DNA of 64,000 nucleotides, from assembly GCA_963618015.1 (NCBI GenBank), contig CAVEQS010000001.1, positions 62,001 to 126,000 on the forward strand. Direction: 5' to 3'. The position numbers were made by a program, and so were the translations under genes. The notes under the pieces were generated by a model. The model worked only from the letters and a program-made list of their open reading frames with translations, was not told the origin of the DNA and did not search any database. Source of the DNA: Apopatocola sp963618015. Its GTDB lineage: Bacteria; Bacillota; Clostridia; Oscillospirales; Oscillospiraceae. Positions 42,097-50,128 of the stretch are shown here, in pieces (the first letter of the stretch is position 1; every line of letters starts with the position of its first letter).

Positions 42097-43809
42097 TTAT
42101 TCGATGCCGGTGAGATCGTAGTTATCCAGCCAGTTCTTCGCCGTTTCGCACACGGTGCGCAGGCATTCCTCGTCAAACGGGCTTTCAAGCCCCGCATTTT
42201 TGAGAAGCGTTGTGAAAACTTCGCTGCCGCCCTGACGGGTGTACGCCATGTAGTGCTCCCAGGCTTCCTTGCGATCCTTCTGCAGCAGCGCCCAGATCTC
42301 CAACGCGACGGTCTGCGCCAGGCAGTAGTCGATATAGTAGAACGGGCTCTGGTAGATGTGGAGCTGACGCTGCCAGCCCTCGCCGTCGGCATACACGGGG
42401 ATGTCTCCGTCGAGCTTCATCCACGGCATATATACACCGAGAAGTTCCTTCCACACACCGTGGCGCTCCGCCGGGGTCATGTCCGGCTTCTCGTACACAA
42501 CATGCTGGAAGTGGTCGACCATCGTGCCGTAGGGGATGAATGTGAGCGCCCCGGCGAGATGGCTGTAGAGGTACTTGCGGGTATCGTCGCCGAAGAAGCC
42601 CTCCGCCCACGGCCACGCCATGAATTCCATAGACATGGAGTGGACTTCGCACGCTTCCATGCTCGGCCAGACATACTCCATCGGGACGCGCCAGGCATTG
42701 AGATATGCCTCAAAGGCATGACCGGCTTCGTGCGTCACGACCTCCACGTCGTGCTGCGTGCCGTTGAAGTTGGCAAAGATGAATGGAACGTTGTAATCGG
42801 GGATGGACGTGCAGTAGCCGCCGGCGGCCTTGCCCTCGGTGGAGAGCACATCGAGCAGTTCGCGCTCCCGCATCATGCGGAAGAACGCGCTCGTCTCGGG
42901 CGAGAGCTCATCATAGAACTTCTGGCCGTGGGCGAGAATATGCTCCGCATCGCCGCAGGGGCGCGGGTTGCCGCTGCGGAAGGAGAGCGCCGCATCTGCA
43001 AAGCTCAGCGGATACGTTTTGCCGAGGCGCTTGGCCTGCTCCTGATAAATGCTCTCCGCGACCGGCACAAGATACTTGCGCACGGCGGCACGGAATTTCT
43101 CCACGTCCGCTTTGCCGTAGCAGTTGCGGCCCATGCGGTAGTAGCCGAGCGTCGTATAGCCCTCGTAGCCAAGCTTTTTGCCCATCGCGTCACGCAGGTG
43201 GACGAGTTCGTCGTAAATGCGGTCCAGTTCGCTCTGGTGCTCCTTGTACCACGTTCCCTCGGCCTTCCACGCAGCGAGGCGCTGCGCGTCGTCCGCGCCG
43301 GTCTTGAACGGAGAGAGCTGCGAGAGCGTATATACGCCGCCCTCGAACGGGATCTGCGCAGAGGCAATGAGCTTATCGTATTCGGTCGTGAGGTCGTTTT
43401 CCTTCTGCAGCTCCGGGATGATCTCCGGCGAGAACGTTTTGAGCGCGATCTCGGCGTTGAGGAACATCAGCGTGCCGTATTCCTTTTCAAAATCCGCACG
43501 GTAGGGCGAGGAGAGCATTGCCTTCGTCCACTCCTGCGAATACTCCTCCAGCTCCGGAGAGAGCTGGTTCCAGAAACCGTTCTCTTCATCATAGAATTTG
43601 TCGCGCGTGTCGATCGTGTGGCGCACCTGGGCGAGCGTTGCAAGCGTCTGGATGTGCTTGTTGAGCGTTTCTTCTTCCAGAAACACGGCTTTAGCCGCTT
43701 CGTAGCTTTCCGCAGCGCGCAGCTTTTCGGTAAGCGCGCGGAGAGAGGCTTTCAGCGCCTCGCCGTCGGGGCGCTCGTAGGGCATTTCGCGAAATTTCAA
43801 GGCTTCCAT
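42097..43809 (-). CDS. M3-family oligoendopeptidase
   Basis: The 570-residue cytoplasmic zinc peptidase has the M3 motif THEAGHAFEAY near residue 360, with the downstream metal Glu in the WPSMEACEVHSMSMEF stretch. The whole length matches M3 oligoendopeptidases of the PepF-like type. It degrades peptides of about 5-20 residues. The gene reads toward the peptide-binding lipoprotein gene but a terminator separates them. GGAGC precedes the ATG. Confidence 0.92.
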   Translation of the reverse strand: MEALKFREMPYERPDGEALKASLRALTEKLRAAESYEAAKAVFLEEETLNKHIQTLATLAQVRHTIDTRDKFYDEENGFWNQLSPELEEYSQEWTKAMLSSPYRADFEKEYGTLMFLNAEIALKTFSPEIIPELQKENDLTTEYDKLIASAQIPFEGGVYTLSQLSPFKTGADDAQRLAAWKAEGTWYKEHQSELDRIYDELVHLRDAMGKKLGYEGYTTLGYYRMGRNCYGKADVEKFRAAVRKYLVPVAESIYQEQAKRLGKTYPLSFADAALSFRSGNPRPCGDAEHILAHGQKFYDELSPETSAFFRMMRERELLDVLSTEGKAAGGYCTSIPDYNVPFIFANFNGTQHDVEVVTHEAGHAFEAYLNAWRVPMEYVWPSMEACEVHSMSMEFMAWPWAEGFFGDDTRKYLYSHLAGALTFIPYGTMVDHFQHVVYEKPDMTPAERHGVWKELLGVYMPWMKLDGDIPVYADGEGWQRQLHIYQSPFYYIDYCLAQTVALEIWALLQKDRKEAWEHYMAYTRQGGSEVFTTLLKNAGLESPFDEECLRTVCETAKNWLDNYDLTGIE

Positions 43810-43829
43810 AGAAAAGCTCCTTATCCATA

Positions 43830-43871
43830 AAAATATCCGGAAAGTATTTTAGCCTACTTTCCGGATATTTT
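43830..43871 (-). terminator. terminator of the FecCD/ATPase operon
   Basis: AAAATATCCGGAAAGTA (43830-43846) pairs perfectly with 43855-43871 around TTTTAGCC. Confidence 0.85.
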
Positions 43872-43886
43872 CAACCTTTTGTAACT

Positions 43887-44684
43887 TTATTGCGTTTTCC
43901 CGCCGGTCACGACAGCGACGGAGAAGCTCTTCCCGGCGGCCGTCACAGGACATACCGCCATGCCGACGCCGTAGAGCTTTGTGAGCGTGTCGCTCGTGAG
44001 GGCTTTCTCCGGCTCTCCCGCGGCAAGGACGCCGCCGCCTTGAAGCGCGAGCACCTGCGAGGCGTATCGAAACGCCTGATTGGGATCGTGCGTGGAGAAA
44101 ATCACGGTGAAGCCCTCTTTCGCAAGAGCGCTCACGCGCTCCATCACGAGAGCGCTGTTGCCGCAGTCGAGATTGGCCGTCGGCTCGTCCATGACGAGGA
44201 CGCGGGCGTTCTGCACCATGGCGCGCGCCAGCAGCGCGAGCTGCCGCTCGCCGCCGCTCACGCGGCCGGATTCCCGGTGCGCCAGATGCGCGATGCCAAG
44301 ACTCTCCATTGCTTCGAGCGCCGCGGCCTTGTGCTCCGGCTTTGGCGCATCAAATACGCCAATCTGGTTGGTGAGCCCCATCATGACAATCTCGAGCAGC
44401 GTATAGTTAAAAGACGGAACGCACGACTGCGGGATATAGGCAATCTCGCGTGCCGCGGCGCGGCGGTCGAGCGTGCGGATGTCCTTCCCGTTTACGAGAA
44501 TGCTGCCCTCCGTCGGCATGAGAAAGCCGAGCACGCAGCGGAAAAGCGTGCTCTTGCCAACACCGTTCGGCCCGAGCACGGCGGCAATGTCGCCGTCGGC
44601 GGCGGTGAACGTTATATCGTGCAGCACGGGCGTGCTGCCGTAGGAAAAGCCGAGGCGGTTGATATCAATGCTCACGGTCGGCAC
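43887..44684 (-). CDS. FepC/BtuD-type ABC importer ATPase
   Basis: The 265-residue protein has Walker A GPNGVGKST, Q-loop IPQSCVPSFNYTLLEIV, signature RVSGGERQLALLARA, Walker B LVMDEPTANLD and H-loop IFSTHDPNQ. This is the class II importer ATPase group (iron-siderophore, haem, cobalamin, or molybdate/tungstate in MolBC). It overlaps the permease end by 20 bases. The C-terminal domain is short (KLYGVGMAVCPV). Confidence 0.9.
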   Translation of the reverse strand: MPTVSIDINRLGFSYGSTPVLHDITFTAADGDIAAVLGPNGVGKSTLFRCVLGFLMPTEGSILVNGKDIRTLDRRAAAREIAYIPQSCVPSFNYTLLEIVMMGLTNQIGVFDAPKPEHKAAALEAMESLGIAHLAHRESGRVSGGERQLALLARAMVQNARVLVMDEPTANLDCGNSALVMERVSALAKEGFTVIFSTHDPNQAFRYASQVLALQGGGVLAAGEPEKALTSDTLTKLYGVGMAVCPVTAAGKSFSVAVVTGGKTQ

Positions 44685-45678
44685 CTCCCCGCAGAATGAG
44701 CCAGACGAACACCGGCGCGCCGACCACGGACGTCAAAATGCCGAGCGGGATCTCCCCCGCCGTGGCGAGACGGGCGATGTTGTCCACGACCATGAGAAAC
44801 GCCCCGCCGAGCAGCATGGACGCCGGGATGAGGCGCTTATAGTCATGCCCGAAGAGCATCCGCGCAAAGTGCGGGATGACGAGGCCGACCCAGCCGATCA
44901 TGCCGCTCACGGAAACGCAGGCGGATGTGATGAGTGTGGCGCACACAACGATCACAAGACGAAGGCGCGTCGTATGGACGCCGAGACTGCGTGCTTCCTC
45001 CTCGCCAAGCGTCAACAGATTGATGCGCCAGCGCAGCAGAAAGAGCGGCACCATGCCGATGAGCGCCGGGATAAGCGCAAACTGAAGATCACGCGTTTTG
45101 GCCGAAGAGAGCGAGCCCATCAGCCAGTACGTGATGGCTGGGAGCTGCTGCTCGGTGTCCGCGACGAGCTTTATGAACGACGTACCCGCCGAGAAAAGCG
45201 AGCCGACGACAATGCCGGCGAGCACCATAGCGAGCGTGCCGTTCATGCGGCTCGCCCGGCTGATGCACCATGCGAGTGCCACGGCGCCCACGCCGAACAC
45301 GAACGCACTCACCGTGACGCCGAAATAGTTAAACGACAAAAGGATGCCGAGCGCCGCGCCGAAGCCCGCGCCGTTGGACGCGCCGAGAATGTCCGGCGAT
45401 ACCATGGGGTTGCGGAACATGCCCTGATATGCCGTACCGGCAACGGAGAGCCCCGCGCCGACGAGCGCCGAGAGCGCCACGCGCGGCAGACGGATGTTCA
45501 GCACGACGGCACGCTCCTGCCCCGTATAGGCCGGTACCGGCGGCTGCATACCGAAGAGCTTACAGAAGCCCTCCCGGATGGCATCCCACAAAATGCGAAA
45601 AAGCGTTCCCGGTGCAACGGCGAACCGCCCCAGCAGGAACGAGGCAAAAAACAGCAGCACGAACGCCGCCGCGAGCAC
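44665..45678 (-). CDS. FecCD-family ABC permease, start uncertain
   Basis: The protein (337 residues from a GTG at 45678) has about ten helices and all FecCD blocks: LNIRLPRVALSALVGAGLSVAGTAYQGMFRNPMVSPDILGASNGAG, LVLAG-type and WLMGS stretches, the coupling SLGVHTTRLR, and GWVGLVIPHFARMLFGHDYKRLIP. The start is odd. A strong GGGAGGGG (45725-45732) has no ATG, GTG or TTG in frame at a normal distance, so GTT (45720) or ATT (45699) are possible; the GTG gives the usual length. A promoter TTGACA-N18-TACTAT lies just upstream. No binding-protein gene is present. The ModE-like neighbour suggests molybdate or tungstate. Confidence 0.82.
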   Translation of the reverse strand: MLAAAFVLLFFASFLLGRFAVAPGTLFRILWDAIREGFCKLFGMQPPVPAYTGQERAVVLNIRLPRVALSALVGAGLSVAGTAYQGMFRNPMVSPDILGASNGAGFGAALGILLSFNYFGVTVSAFVFGVGAVALAWCISRASRMNGTLAMVLAGIVVGSLFSAGTSFIKLVADTEQQLPAITYWLMGSLSSAKTRDLQFALIPALIGMVPLFLLRWRINLLTLGEEEARSLGVHTTRLRLVIVVCATLITSACVSVSGMIGWVGLVIPHFARMLFGHDYKRLIPASMLLGGAFLMVVDNIARLATAGEIPLGILTSVVGAPVFVWLILRGGADREH

Positions 45679-45753
45679 CCGGAACCGCCGGGCATAAATC
45701 GGAGATTTATCTGCCGTAACGGCACCCCTCCCTTTCCCTGTATTTTTGCCAGA

Positions 45754-45783
45754 AGATAGTACCACGCAGCCCGCTCCTCTGTC
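45754..45783 (-). promoter_or_regulatory. promoter of the FecCD operon
   Basis: On the minus strand TTGACA, an 18-bp spacer and TACTAT lie between the ModE terminator and the GGGAGGGG site. Confidence 0.6.
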
Positions 45784-45792
45784 AACGAAATC

Positions 45793-45823
45793 AAAAAACG
45801 CCCCGGTACAGGCGTACCGGGGC
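45793..45823 (-). terminator. terminator of the ModE-like gene
   Basis: GCCCCGGTAC (45800-45809) pairs with GTACCGGGGC (45814-45823); the minus-strand side continues with GTTTTTT. Confidence 0.9.
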
Positions 45824-45840
45824 AAAACGCGCAAAATAAC

Positions 45841-46167
45841 TCAGGGATAATACTTATGAAAGACCGCCTGCGCTGCGGCGTCGGCGGCGTCGAGTGCCTC
45901 GTGGTAGCGCGCGATCAGCGTGCGTGCCTCGTCCGTCAGGTGCGAACCGTGGGCGCCCTCGCGGTCGATGAGGCGGATGCCGAATTCCTTTTCGATGGAA
46001 TTGATGATCTTCCACGCCTTGGAATACGCCATGCCCATGGAAGCGGTGGCGCGGTTGATGGAACCGAGCTCTTCCACACCTTCGAGAAGCTGAACAATAC
46101 CACGGCCAAAGCCGAGATCGTTCGGATCGTCGCTATTGCGGAATTTGATGATCGTTCTGCAGCGCAT
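45841..46167 (-). CDS. ModE-type (LysR-like HTH) regulator without ligand domain
   Basis: The 108-residue protein is a winged HTH of the ModE N-terminal kind: GFGRGIVQLLEGVEELGSINRATASMGMAYSKAWKIINSIEKEFGIRLIDREGAHGSHLTDEA. The C-terminal molbindin domains of E. coli ModE are missing, as in many Clostridia. It probably controls molybdate or tungstate genes; the FecCD permease and ATPase directly downstream are candidates. AAAAGGGGGA precedes the ATG at 46167. It may be cotranscribed with the transketolase genes 31 bp upstream. Confidence 0.87.
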   Translation of the reverse strand: MRCRTIIKFRNSDDPNDLGFGRGIVQLLEGVEELGSINRATASMGMAYSKAWKIINSIEKEFGIRLIDREGAHGSHLTDEARTLIARYHEALDAADAAAQAVFHKYYP

Positions 46168-46198
46168 GGTGTATCCCCCTTTTAATAAAACAAGTCTA

Positions 46199-47146
46199 TC
46201 AGCCCTTAACCGTCTCACGGACGACGCCGGCAATGTGCGATGCGCACAGCCCCATCTCCTCAAGCAGAGCCGCCGCCGGACCGGAGTGGCCGAACTCGTC
46301 GTTCACGCCGACGCGGCGCACCGGCACGGGGTGCTTCTCGCTCACGAGCGAGCACACGGCCTCGCCGAGACCGCCGATGACGCTGTGCTCCTCACAGGTG
46401 ACGATCTTTCCGCACTCGCGCGCGGCAGCAAGGATGGTCTCCTCGTCGAGCGGCTTGATGGAGCAGACGTTGATCACGCGAACCGAGATGCCCTCTGCTG
46501 CGAGCATTTCCGCCGCCTTGAGCGCTTCGGCGACCATGAGACCGGTCGCCGCGACGGCGATGTCCGTGCCGGGGCGGAGCACTTCCGCCTTGCCGATCTC
46601 GAAGGAGTAGTTCTCCTCCTCGTGGATCACGGGAACGGCGGCGCGGCCGAAGCGGATGTATACCGGGCCTTTATGCTCATACGCAGCCTTAACGGCGGCG
46701 CGGGCTTCCACGTCGTCCGCCGGGGAGAGCACGACCATGCCGGGGATCGTGCGCATGAGCGCGAAATCCTCGCAGCACTGGTGGGAAGCGCCGTCCTCAC
46801 CGACGGAGATACCGCCGTGGGTGGCACAGATCTTAACGTTCAGATGCGGGTAGCCGACGGTGTTGCGCACCTGCTCATAGGCGCGTCCCGCCGCGAACAT
46901 CGCAAACGACGAGCAGAACGGAACAAAGCCCATCGTGGAAAGGCCGGCGCTCACGCCGATGAGATCGGCCTCGGCAATGCCGCAGTTGATGTGGCGGTCG
47001 GGATAGGCCTTTTTGAAGATCGCCGTTTTGGTAGCGCCGGCAAGGTCGGCGTCCAGAACGAGGATATCGTCATGCTCGGCGGCCAGCGCCGTCACCGCGT
47101 TGCCGTAGCTGTCGCGGGTAGCGATTTTTACAACGTCCGCCATCAT
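46199..47146 (-). CDS. transketolase C-terminal subunit
   Basis: The 315-residue protein has the pyrimidine-binding (Pyr) domain with the cofactor-activating Glu in NCGIAEADLIGVSAGLSTMG near residue 60, then a transketolase C-terminal domain (GTDIAVAATGLMVAEALKAAEML and on). It forms the second half of a split transketolase with the next gene, moving two-carbon units in the pentose phosphate pathway. Its start overlaps the partner stop (ATGA). GAGGAGG precedes two adjacent ATGs. Confidence 0.93.
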   Translation of the reverse strand: MMADVVKIATRDSYGNAVTALAAEHDDILVLDADLAGATKTAIFKKAYPDRHINCGIAEADLIGVSAGLSTMGFVPFCSSFAMFAAGRAYEQVRNTVGYPHLNVKICATHGGISVGEDGASHQCCEDFALMRTIPGMVVLSPADDVEARAAVKAAYEHKGPVYIRFGRAAVPVIHEEENYSFEIGKAEVLRPGTDIAVAATGLMVAEALKAAEMLAAEGISVRVINVCSIKPLDEETILAAARECGKIVTCEEHSVIGGLGEAVCSLVSEKHPVPVRRVGVNDEFGHSGPAAALLEEMGLCASHIAGVVRETVKG

Positions 47147-47988
47147 TCTGCCTCCTCTTCACGCAGCGCCGCGGTAAGCTCTTCCATCGCGGCGTGGTAC
47201 TGTTCCTCGTTGGGGGCTTTGCCGTGCCAGCCCACCTGATTTTCCATGAAGGACACGCCCTTGCCCTTGACCGTTTTGAGAACGATCGCGGAGGGACGTC
47301 CCTTTTCCTGCTCGGCGCGCTGCACGGCCGCTTCGATCGCGTCAAAGTCGTGGCCGTCCACGGTCTGGACAAAGAGGCCGAACGCGGCAAACTTCTCGTC
47401 GATCGGGTAGGGACTCATAACGTCGCTCACGGCGCCGTCGATCTGGAGATTGTTGTTATCCACGAACACAAGAAAGTTATCCAGCTTATAATGCGAGGCG
47501 AACATCATCGCCTCCCAGACCTGGCCTTCCTCGATCTCGCCGTCGCCGAGGAGCGCATAGACGCGCACGCCGTTTCCGAGGCGCTTCGCGCCGAGCGCCA
47601 TGCCCGCCGCCGTGGAGACGCCCTGGCCGAGAGAGCCGGTGGACATGTCCACGCCGGGCGTGAGATTCATGTTGGGATGCCCCTGCAGACGGCTGCCGAT
47701 GTGGCGGAGCGTTTTGAGCTCTTCCACAGGGAAAAAGCCGCGGTTGGCAAGCACCGAGTAGAGCGCCGGAGCCGCGTGACCCTTGGAAAGGACAAACCGG
47801 TCGCGTTTTTCCCAGCGCGGGTTCTGCGGATCAACGTTCATATGCCGGAAATAGAGATAGGTGAGCACGTCGGCGGCGGAAAGGCTTCCGCCCGGATGCC
47901 CGGATTTTGCCGCGTAAACGCCCTCGATGATGCCGAGGCGCACTTTGCAGGCGGCGATCTTCAGTTGTTTCTTTTCGTCCTGCGTCAA
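47143..47988 (-). CDS. transketolase N-terminal subunit
   Basis: The 281-residue protein is the thiamine-diphosphate-binding half: YAAKSGHPGGSLSAADVLTYLYF, LSKGHAAPALYSVLA, GSLGQGVSTAAGMALGAKRLG, and the metal motif GDGEIEEGQVWEA followed by VDNNNLQIDG. The start is a TTG at 47988 with GGGGGAGGT nine bases upstream; a GGCGGG/CCCGCC hairpin (48008-48023) lies next to that site and could modulate translation. It is coupled to the C-terminal subunit gene. Confidence 0.93.
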   Translation of the reverse strand: MTQDEKKQLKIAACKVRLGIIEGVYAAKSGHPGGSLSAADVLTYLYFRHMNVDPQNPRWEKRDRFVLSKGHAAPALYSVLANRGFFPVEELKTLRHIGSRLQGHPNMNLTPGVDMSTGSLGQGVSTAAGMALGAKRLGNGVRVYALLGDGEIEEGQVWEAMMFASHYKLDNFLVFVDNNNLQIDGAVSDVMSPYPIDEKFAAFGLFVQTVDGHDFDAIEAAVQRAEQEKGRPSAIVLKTVKGKGVSFMENQVGWHGKAPNEEQYHAAMEELTAALREEEAE

Positions 47989-48085
47989 GATGCAAGTACC
48001 TCCCCCGGCGGGTCACCCCGCCAAAAGTATTTTAACGAATCAATTATAAATTCCTCCGGCGAATCCGTCAAGGAAAACAGAAAGT

Positions 48086-48111
48086 CTCCGAAGAAAAGGT
48101 TCTTCGGAGAC
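48086..48111 (-). terminator. terminator of carD-like gene
   Basis: TCTCCGAAGAA pairs with TTCTTCGGAGA around AAGG; the minus-strand side continues with a T-rich run. Confidence 0.7.
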
Positions 48112-48136
48112 AATTGTGCAGCATATTTTATATGTA

Positions 48137-48658
48137 TTATTCCATGGCGGCGGCCAGCGAGCCGAGCCGCTTTTCGATGAACGCCGGGACATCGTCCCGC
48201 GGGATCTCCAGCGCGACGGCGAGCTCGCCGAAAAGGAGCTCTTCCGCGCGGCGGAGGTATTTTTCGTCGGTGCTGCCGATGCGCTTCTGCCGCTTCTCGG
48301 CTTCGATTTTTTTAGCTCGGATGGATTTTGCCAGCCGGATGAGGTCCATGCAGTCAAACGAGGTGATCTGCTTCTGGTAATACGTGCGCAGAGCGCTGAG
48401 ATTCTTCTCCGTGCAGATCTCCGCCGGGACGCCCGGCATGGCGTCGATAACAGCCTCCGCCTCGCTGCGGTTCATCACCTGGCGGATCGGCACCTTGCCG
48501 CTGTCCGCCGGGGTCTGGATGGTGCCGGTCTGATAAATCGGCCGCAGAAGATAATACGGTTTTCCCGGCTGGGAGGCAGAGAATTTGACCGATGTGATCT
48601 CCTCCACCACGCAAACGCCCGTTCCGCCATACATAACCTTCTCACCGATGGAAAACAT
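48137..48658 (-). CDS. CarD-family transcriptional regulator
   Basis: The 173-residue protein has an N-terminal RNA polymerase-interacting Tudor-like domain (MFSIGEKVMYGGTGVCVVEEI and PYYLLRPIYQTGTIQTPAD) and a helical C-terminal domain (LIRLAKSIRAKKIEAEKRQKR ... LRRAEELLFGELAVALEI). CarD/CdnL proteins bind RNA polymerase beta and stabilise open complexes, often at ribosomal RNA promoters. AGGTG precedes the ATG at 48658. It has its own promoter and terminator. Confidence 0.9.
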   Translation of the reverse strand: MFSIGEKVMYGGTGVCVVEEITSVKFSASQPGKPYYLLRPIYQTGTIQTPADSGKVPIRQVMNRSEAEAVIDAMPGVPAEICTEKNLSALRTYYQKQITSFDCMDLIRLAKSIRAKKIEAEKRQKRIGSTDEKYLRRAEELLFGELAVALEIPRDDVPAFIEKRLGSLAAAME

Positions 48659-48740
48659 TTTGCACCTCCCAAATGCACTCACCAGATATCCCGTGCTAAA
48701 AAACAGGACTTTCTCTTTTTTTATTCAATATTGTAAGGAG

Positions 48741-48770
48741 ATTATACCATATTTTCAAATCACGGCGCAA
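48741..48770 (-). promoter_or_regulatory. promoter of the carD-like gene
   Basis: TTGCGC (48765-48770), 18 bp, TATAAT (48741-48746) on the minus strand. The rest of the 352-bp intergenic stretch 48659-49010 holds only this, the promoter at 48876 and A+T-rich sequence. Confidence 0.55.
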
Positions 48771-48875
48771 GCGGAAAATTCACAAAATTGTTACAATTCG
48801 GAGCATACGTCCCGCAACTGTGCAGTTTACTACCCAAAAAGTTAAAATGTTTCCTTCATCTTGTGCGTTTTTTTA

Positions 48876-48904
48876 TTGACTATAGCCGTCTGCTGTGCTA
48901 TATT
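48876..48904 (+). promoter_or_regulatory. promoter of the lipoprotein-apbE-rnf operon
   Basis: TTGACT (48876-48881), 17 bp, TATATT (48899-48904). A leader of about 100 bases follows. Confidence 0.75.
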
Positions 48905-49010
48905 GTCACTAAAAGCGGGATAGCGTTACGTCGTGTAGCATTAACCAACAAAATTCGCTTTTCCGTTTGAAATCGTTGGCAAAAAATTTAAGAATAAGAG
49001 GTCGAACACA

Positions 49011-50114
49011 ATGAAAAAAGCAATCTCCGTTCTCCTTCTGGCGTGCATGCTGCTCACGCTGACCGCTTGCGGCCAGACGGCAGCTCCTGCCACCGAGCCC
49101 ACCGCTGAGCCCGCCACCGAAGCTCCTGCGGAAGCCACCGAAGCTCCTGCTGCCGAGACTCCTGCCGAGGCCGCTGAAGCCGAGTACAAGCTTGGCATGG
49201 GCGTGAGCGTCAGCCTTGACAGCTCCGACACCGCCCACGCTCAGGTCGACGCCACCGTCGCCACGGTCGTCACCGACAGCGAAGGCAAGATCGTCCTCTG
49301 CCGCATCGACTGCGCGCAGAACAAGATGGACGTCACCGGCGGCCAGGTCGATACCGAGGCCACCTACACCACCAAGCGCGATCTGAAGTTTGACTACAAC
49401 ATGGTCAAGTACTCCAACGCCACGCTCGAGTGGTTCGAGCAGGTCGAGAACCTCGAGAAGTGGGTCGTCGGCAAGACCGCCGAGGACATCAAGAACATCG
49501 AGACCAAGGTCAACGAAGAGGGCTACAACGTCGCTGTTGACGAAGAGCTGTTTGCTTCCTGCTCCATCAGCCTCGAGGCCTTCCAGGATGCCATTGTGAA
49601 GGCCTGCAACGATGAGAAGGGCTCCACCTTCACCGCCGCTCCCGACACCTTCACGCTGGGCGTGTCCGCCATTTCCAACTCCAAGGAATCCGTCTCCGCT
49701 GCTGATTCCGAAGACGGCAACGCCGTTGTCAAAATGTACACCGAGTTCGGCGCCGCCGCCGTCGGCTCCGACGGCAAGATCCTCGCCGCTCTGACCGACG
49801 CCATCCAGCCCAAAATCACCGTGAGCGCCGAAGGCGAGATCGTCAGCAAGGATTACACCGCCACCAAGCGTGAGCTCGGCGACGACTACAACATGGTCAA
49901 GTACGGCAACGCCATTGCCGAGTGGGATGCGCAGGCCAAGGCTTTTGCCGACTACACCGTTGGCAAGACCGCGGACGAAGTGATGGGTCTCGACACCACC
50001 ACCAACGCTGAAGGCTACCAGGTCTCCACCGATGAGACGCTGCTTGCCTCCTGCACGATGGCCATCGACGGCATGCAGGCCGCCATTGCCACGGCGGTGA
50101 ACAACGCCCGGTAA
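49011..50114 (+). CDS. lipoprotein with two FMN-binding-like repeats
   Basis: The 367-residue protein has a lipoprotein signal (LTLTACGQ, Cys20) and an Ala/Glu/Thr-Pro tether (to about residue 58). Two repeats of about 150 residues follow, each with GKIVLCRID- or GKILAALTD-type strands, a DYNMVKYxNA block and a C-terminal EGYxVxxDExLxASC[S/T] stretch. That last stretch aligns by eye with the flavinylation end of FMN_bind domains, with ASCS and ASCT in place of SGAT. It is first in an operon with apbE and rnf genes, suggesting an extracytoplasmic redox or structural part. The FMN_bind relation is inference. AAGAGGTCG precedes the ATG. Confidence 0.7.
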   Translation: MKKAISVLLLACMLLTLTACGQTAAPATEPTAEPATEAPAEATEAPAAETPAEAAEAEYKLGMGVSVSLDSSDTAHAQVDATVATVVTDSEGKIVLCRIDCAQNKMDVTGGQVDTEATYTTKRDLKFDYNMVKYSNATLEWFEQVENLEKWVVGKTAEDIKNIETKVNEEGYNVAVDEELFASCSISLEAFQDAIVKACNDEKGSTFTAAPDTFTLGVSAISNSKESVSAADSEDGNAVVKMYTEFGAAAVGSDGKILAALTDAIQPKITVSAEGEIVSKDYTATKRELGDDYNMVKYGNAIAEWDAQAKAFADYTVGKTADEVMGLDTTTNAEGYQVSTDETLLASCTMAIDGMQAAIATAVNNAR

Positions 50115-50128
50115 TCTCCGCGAAGCAA

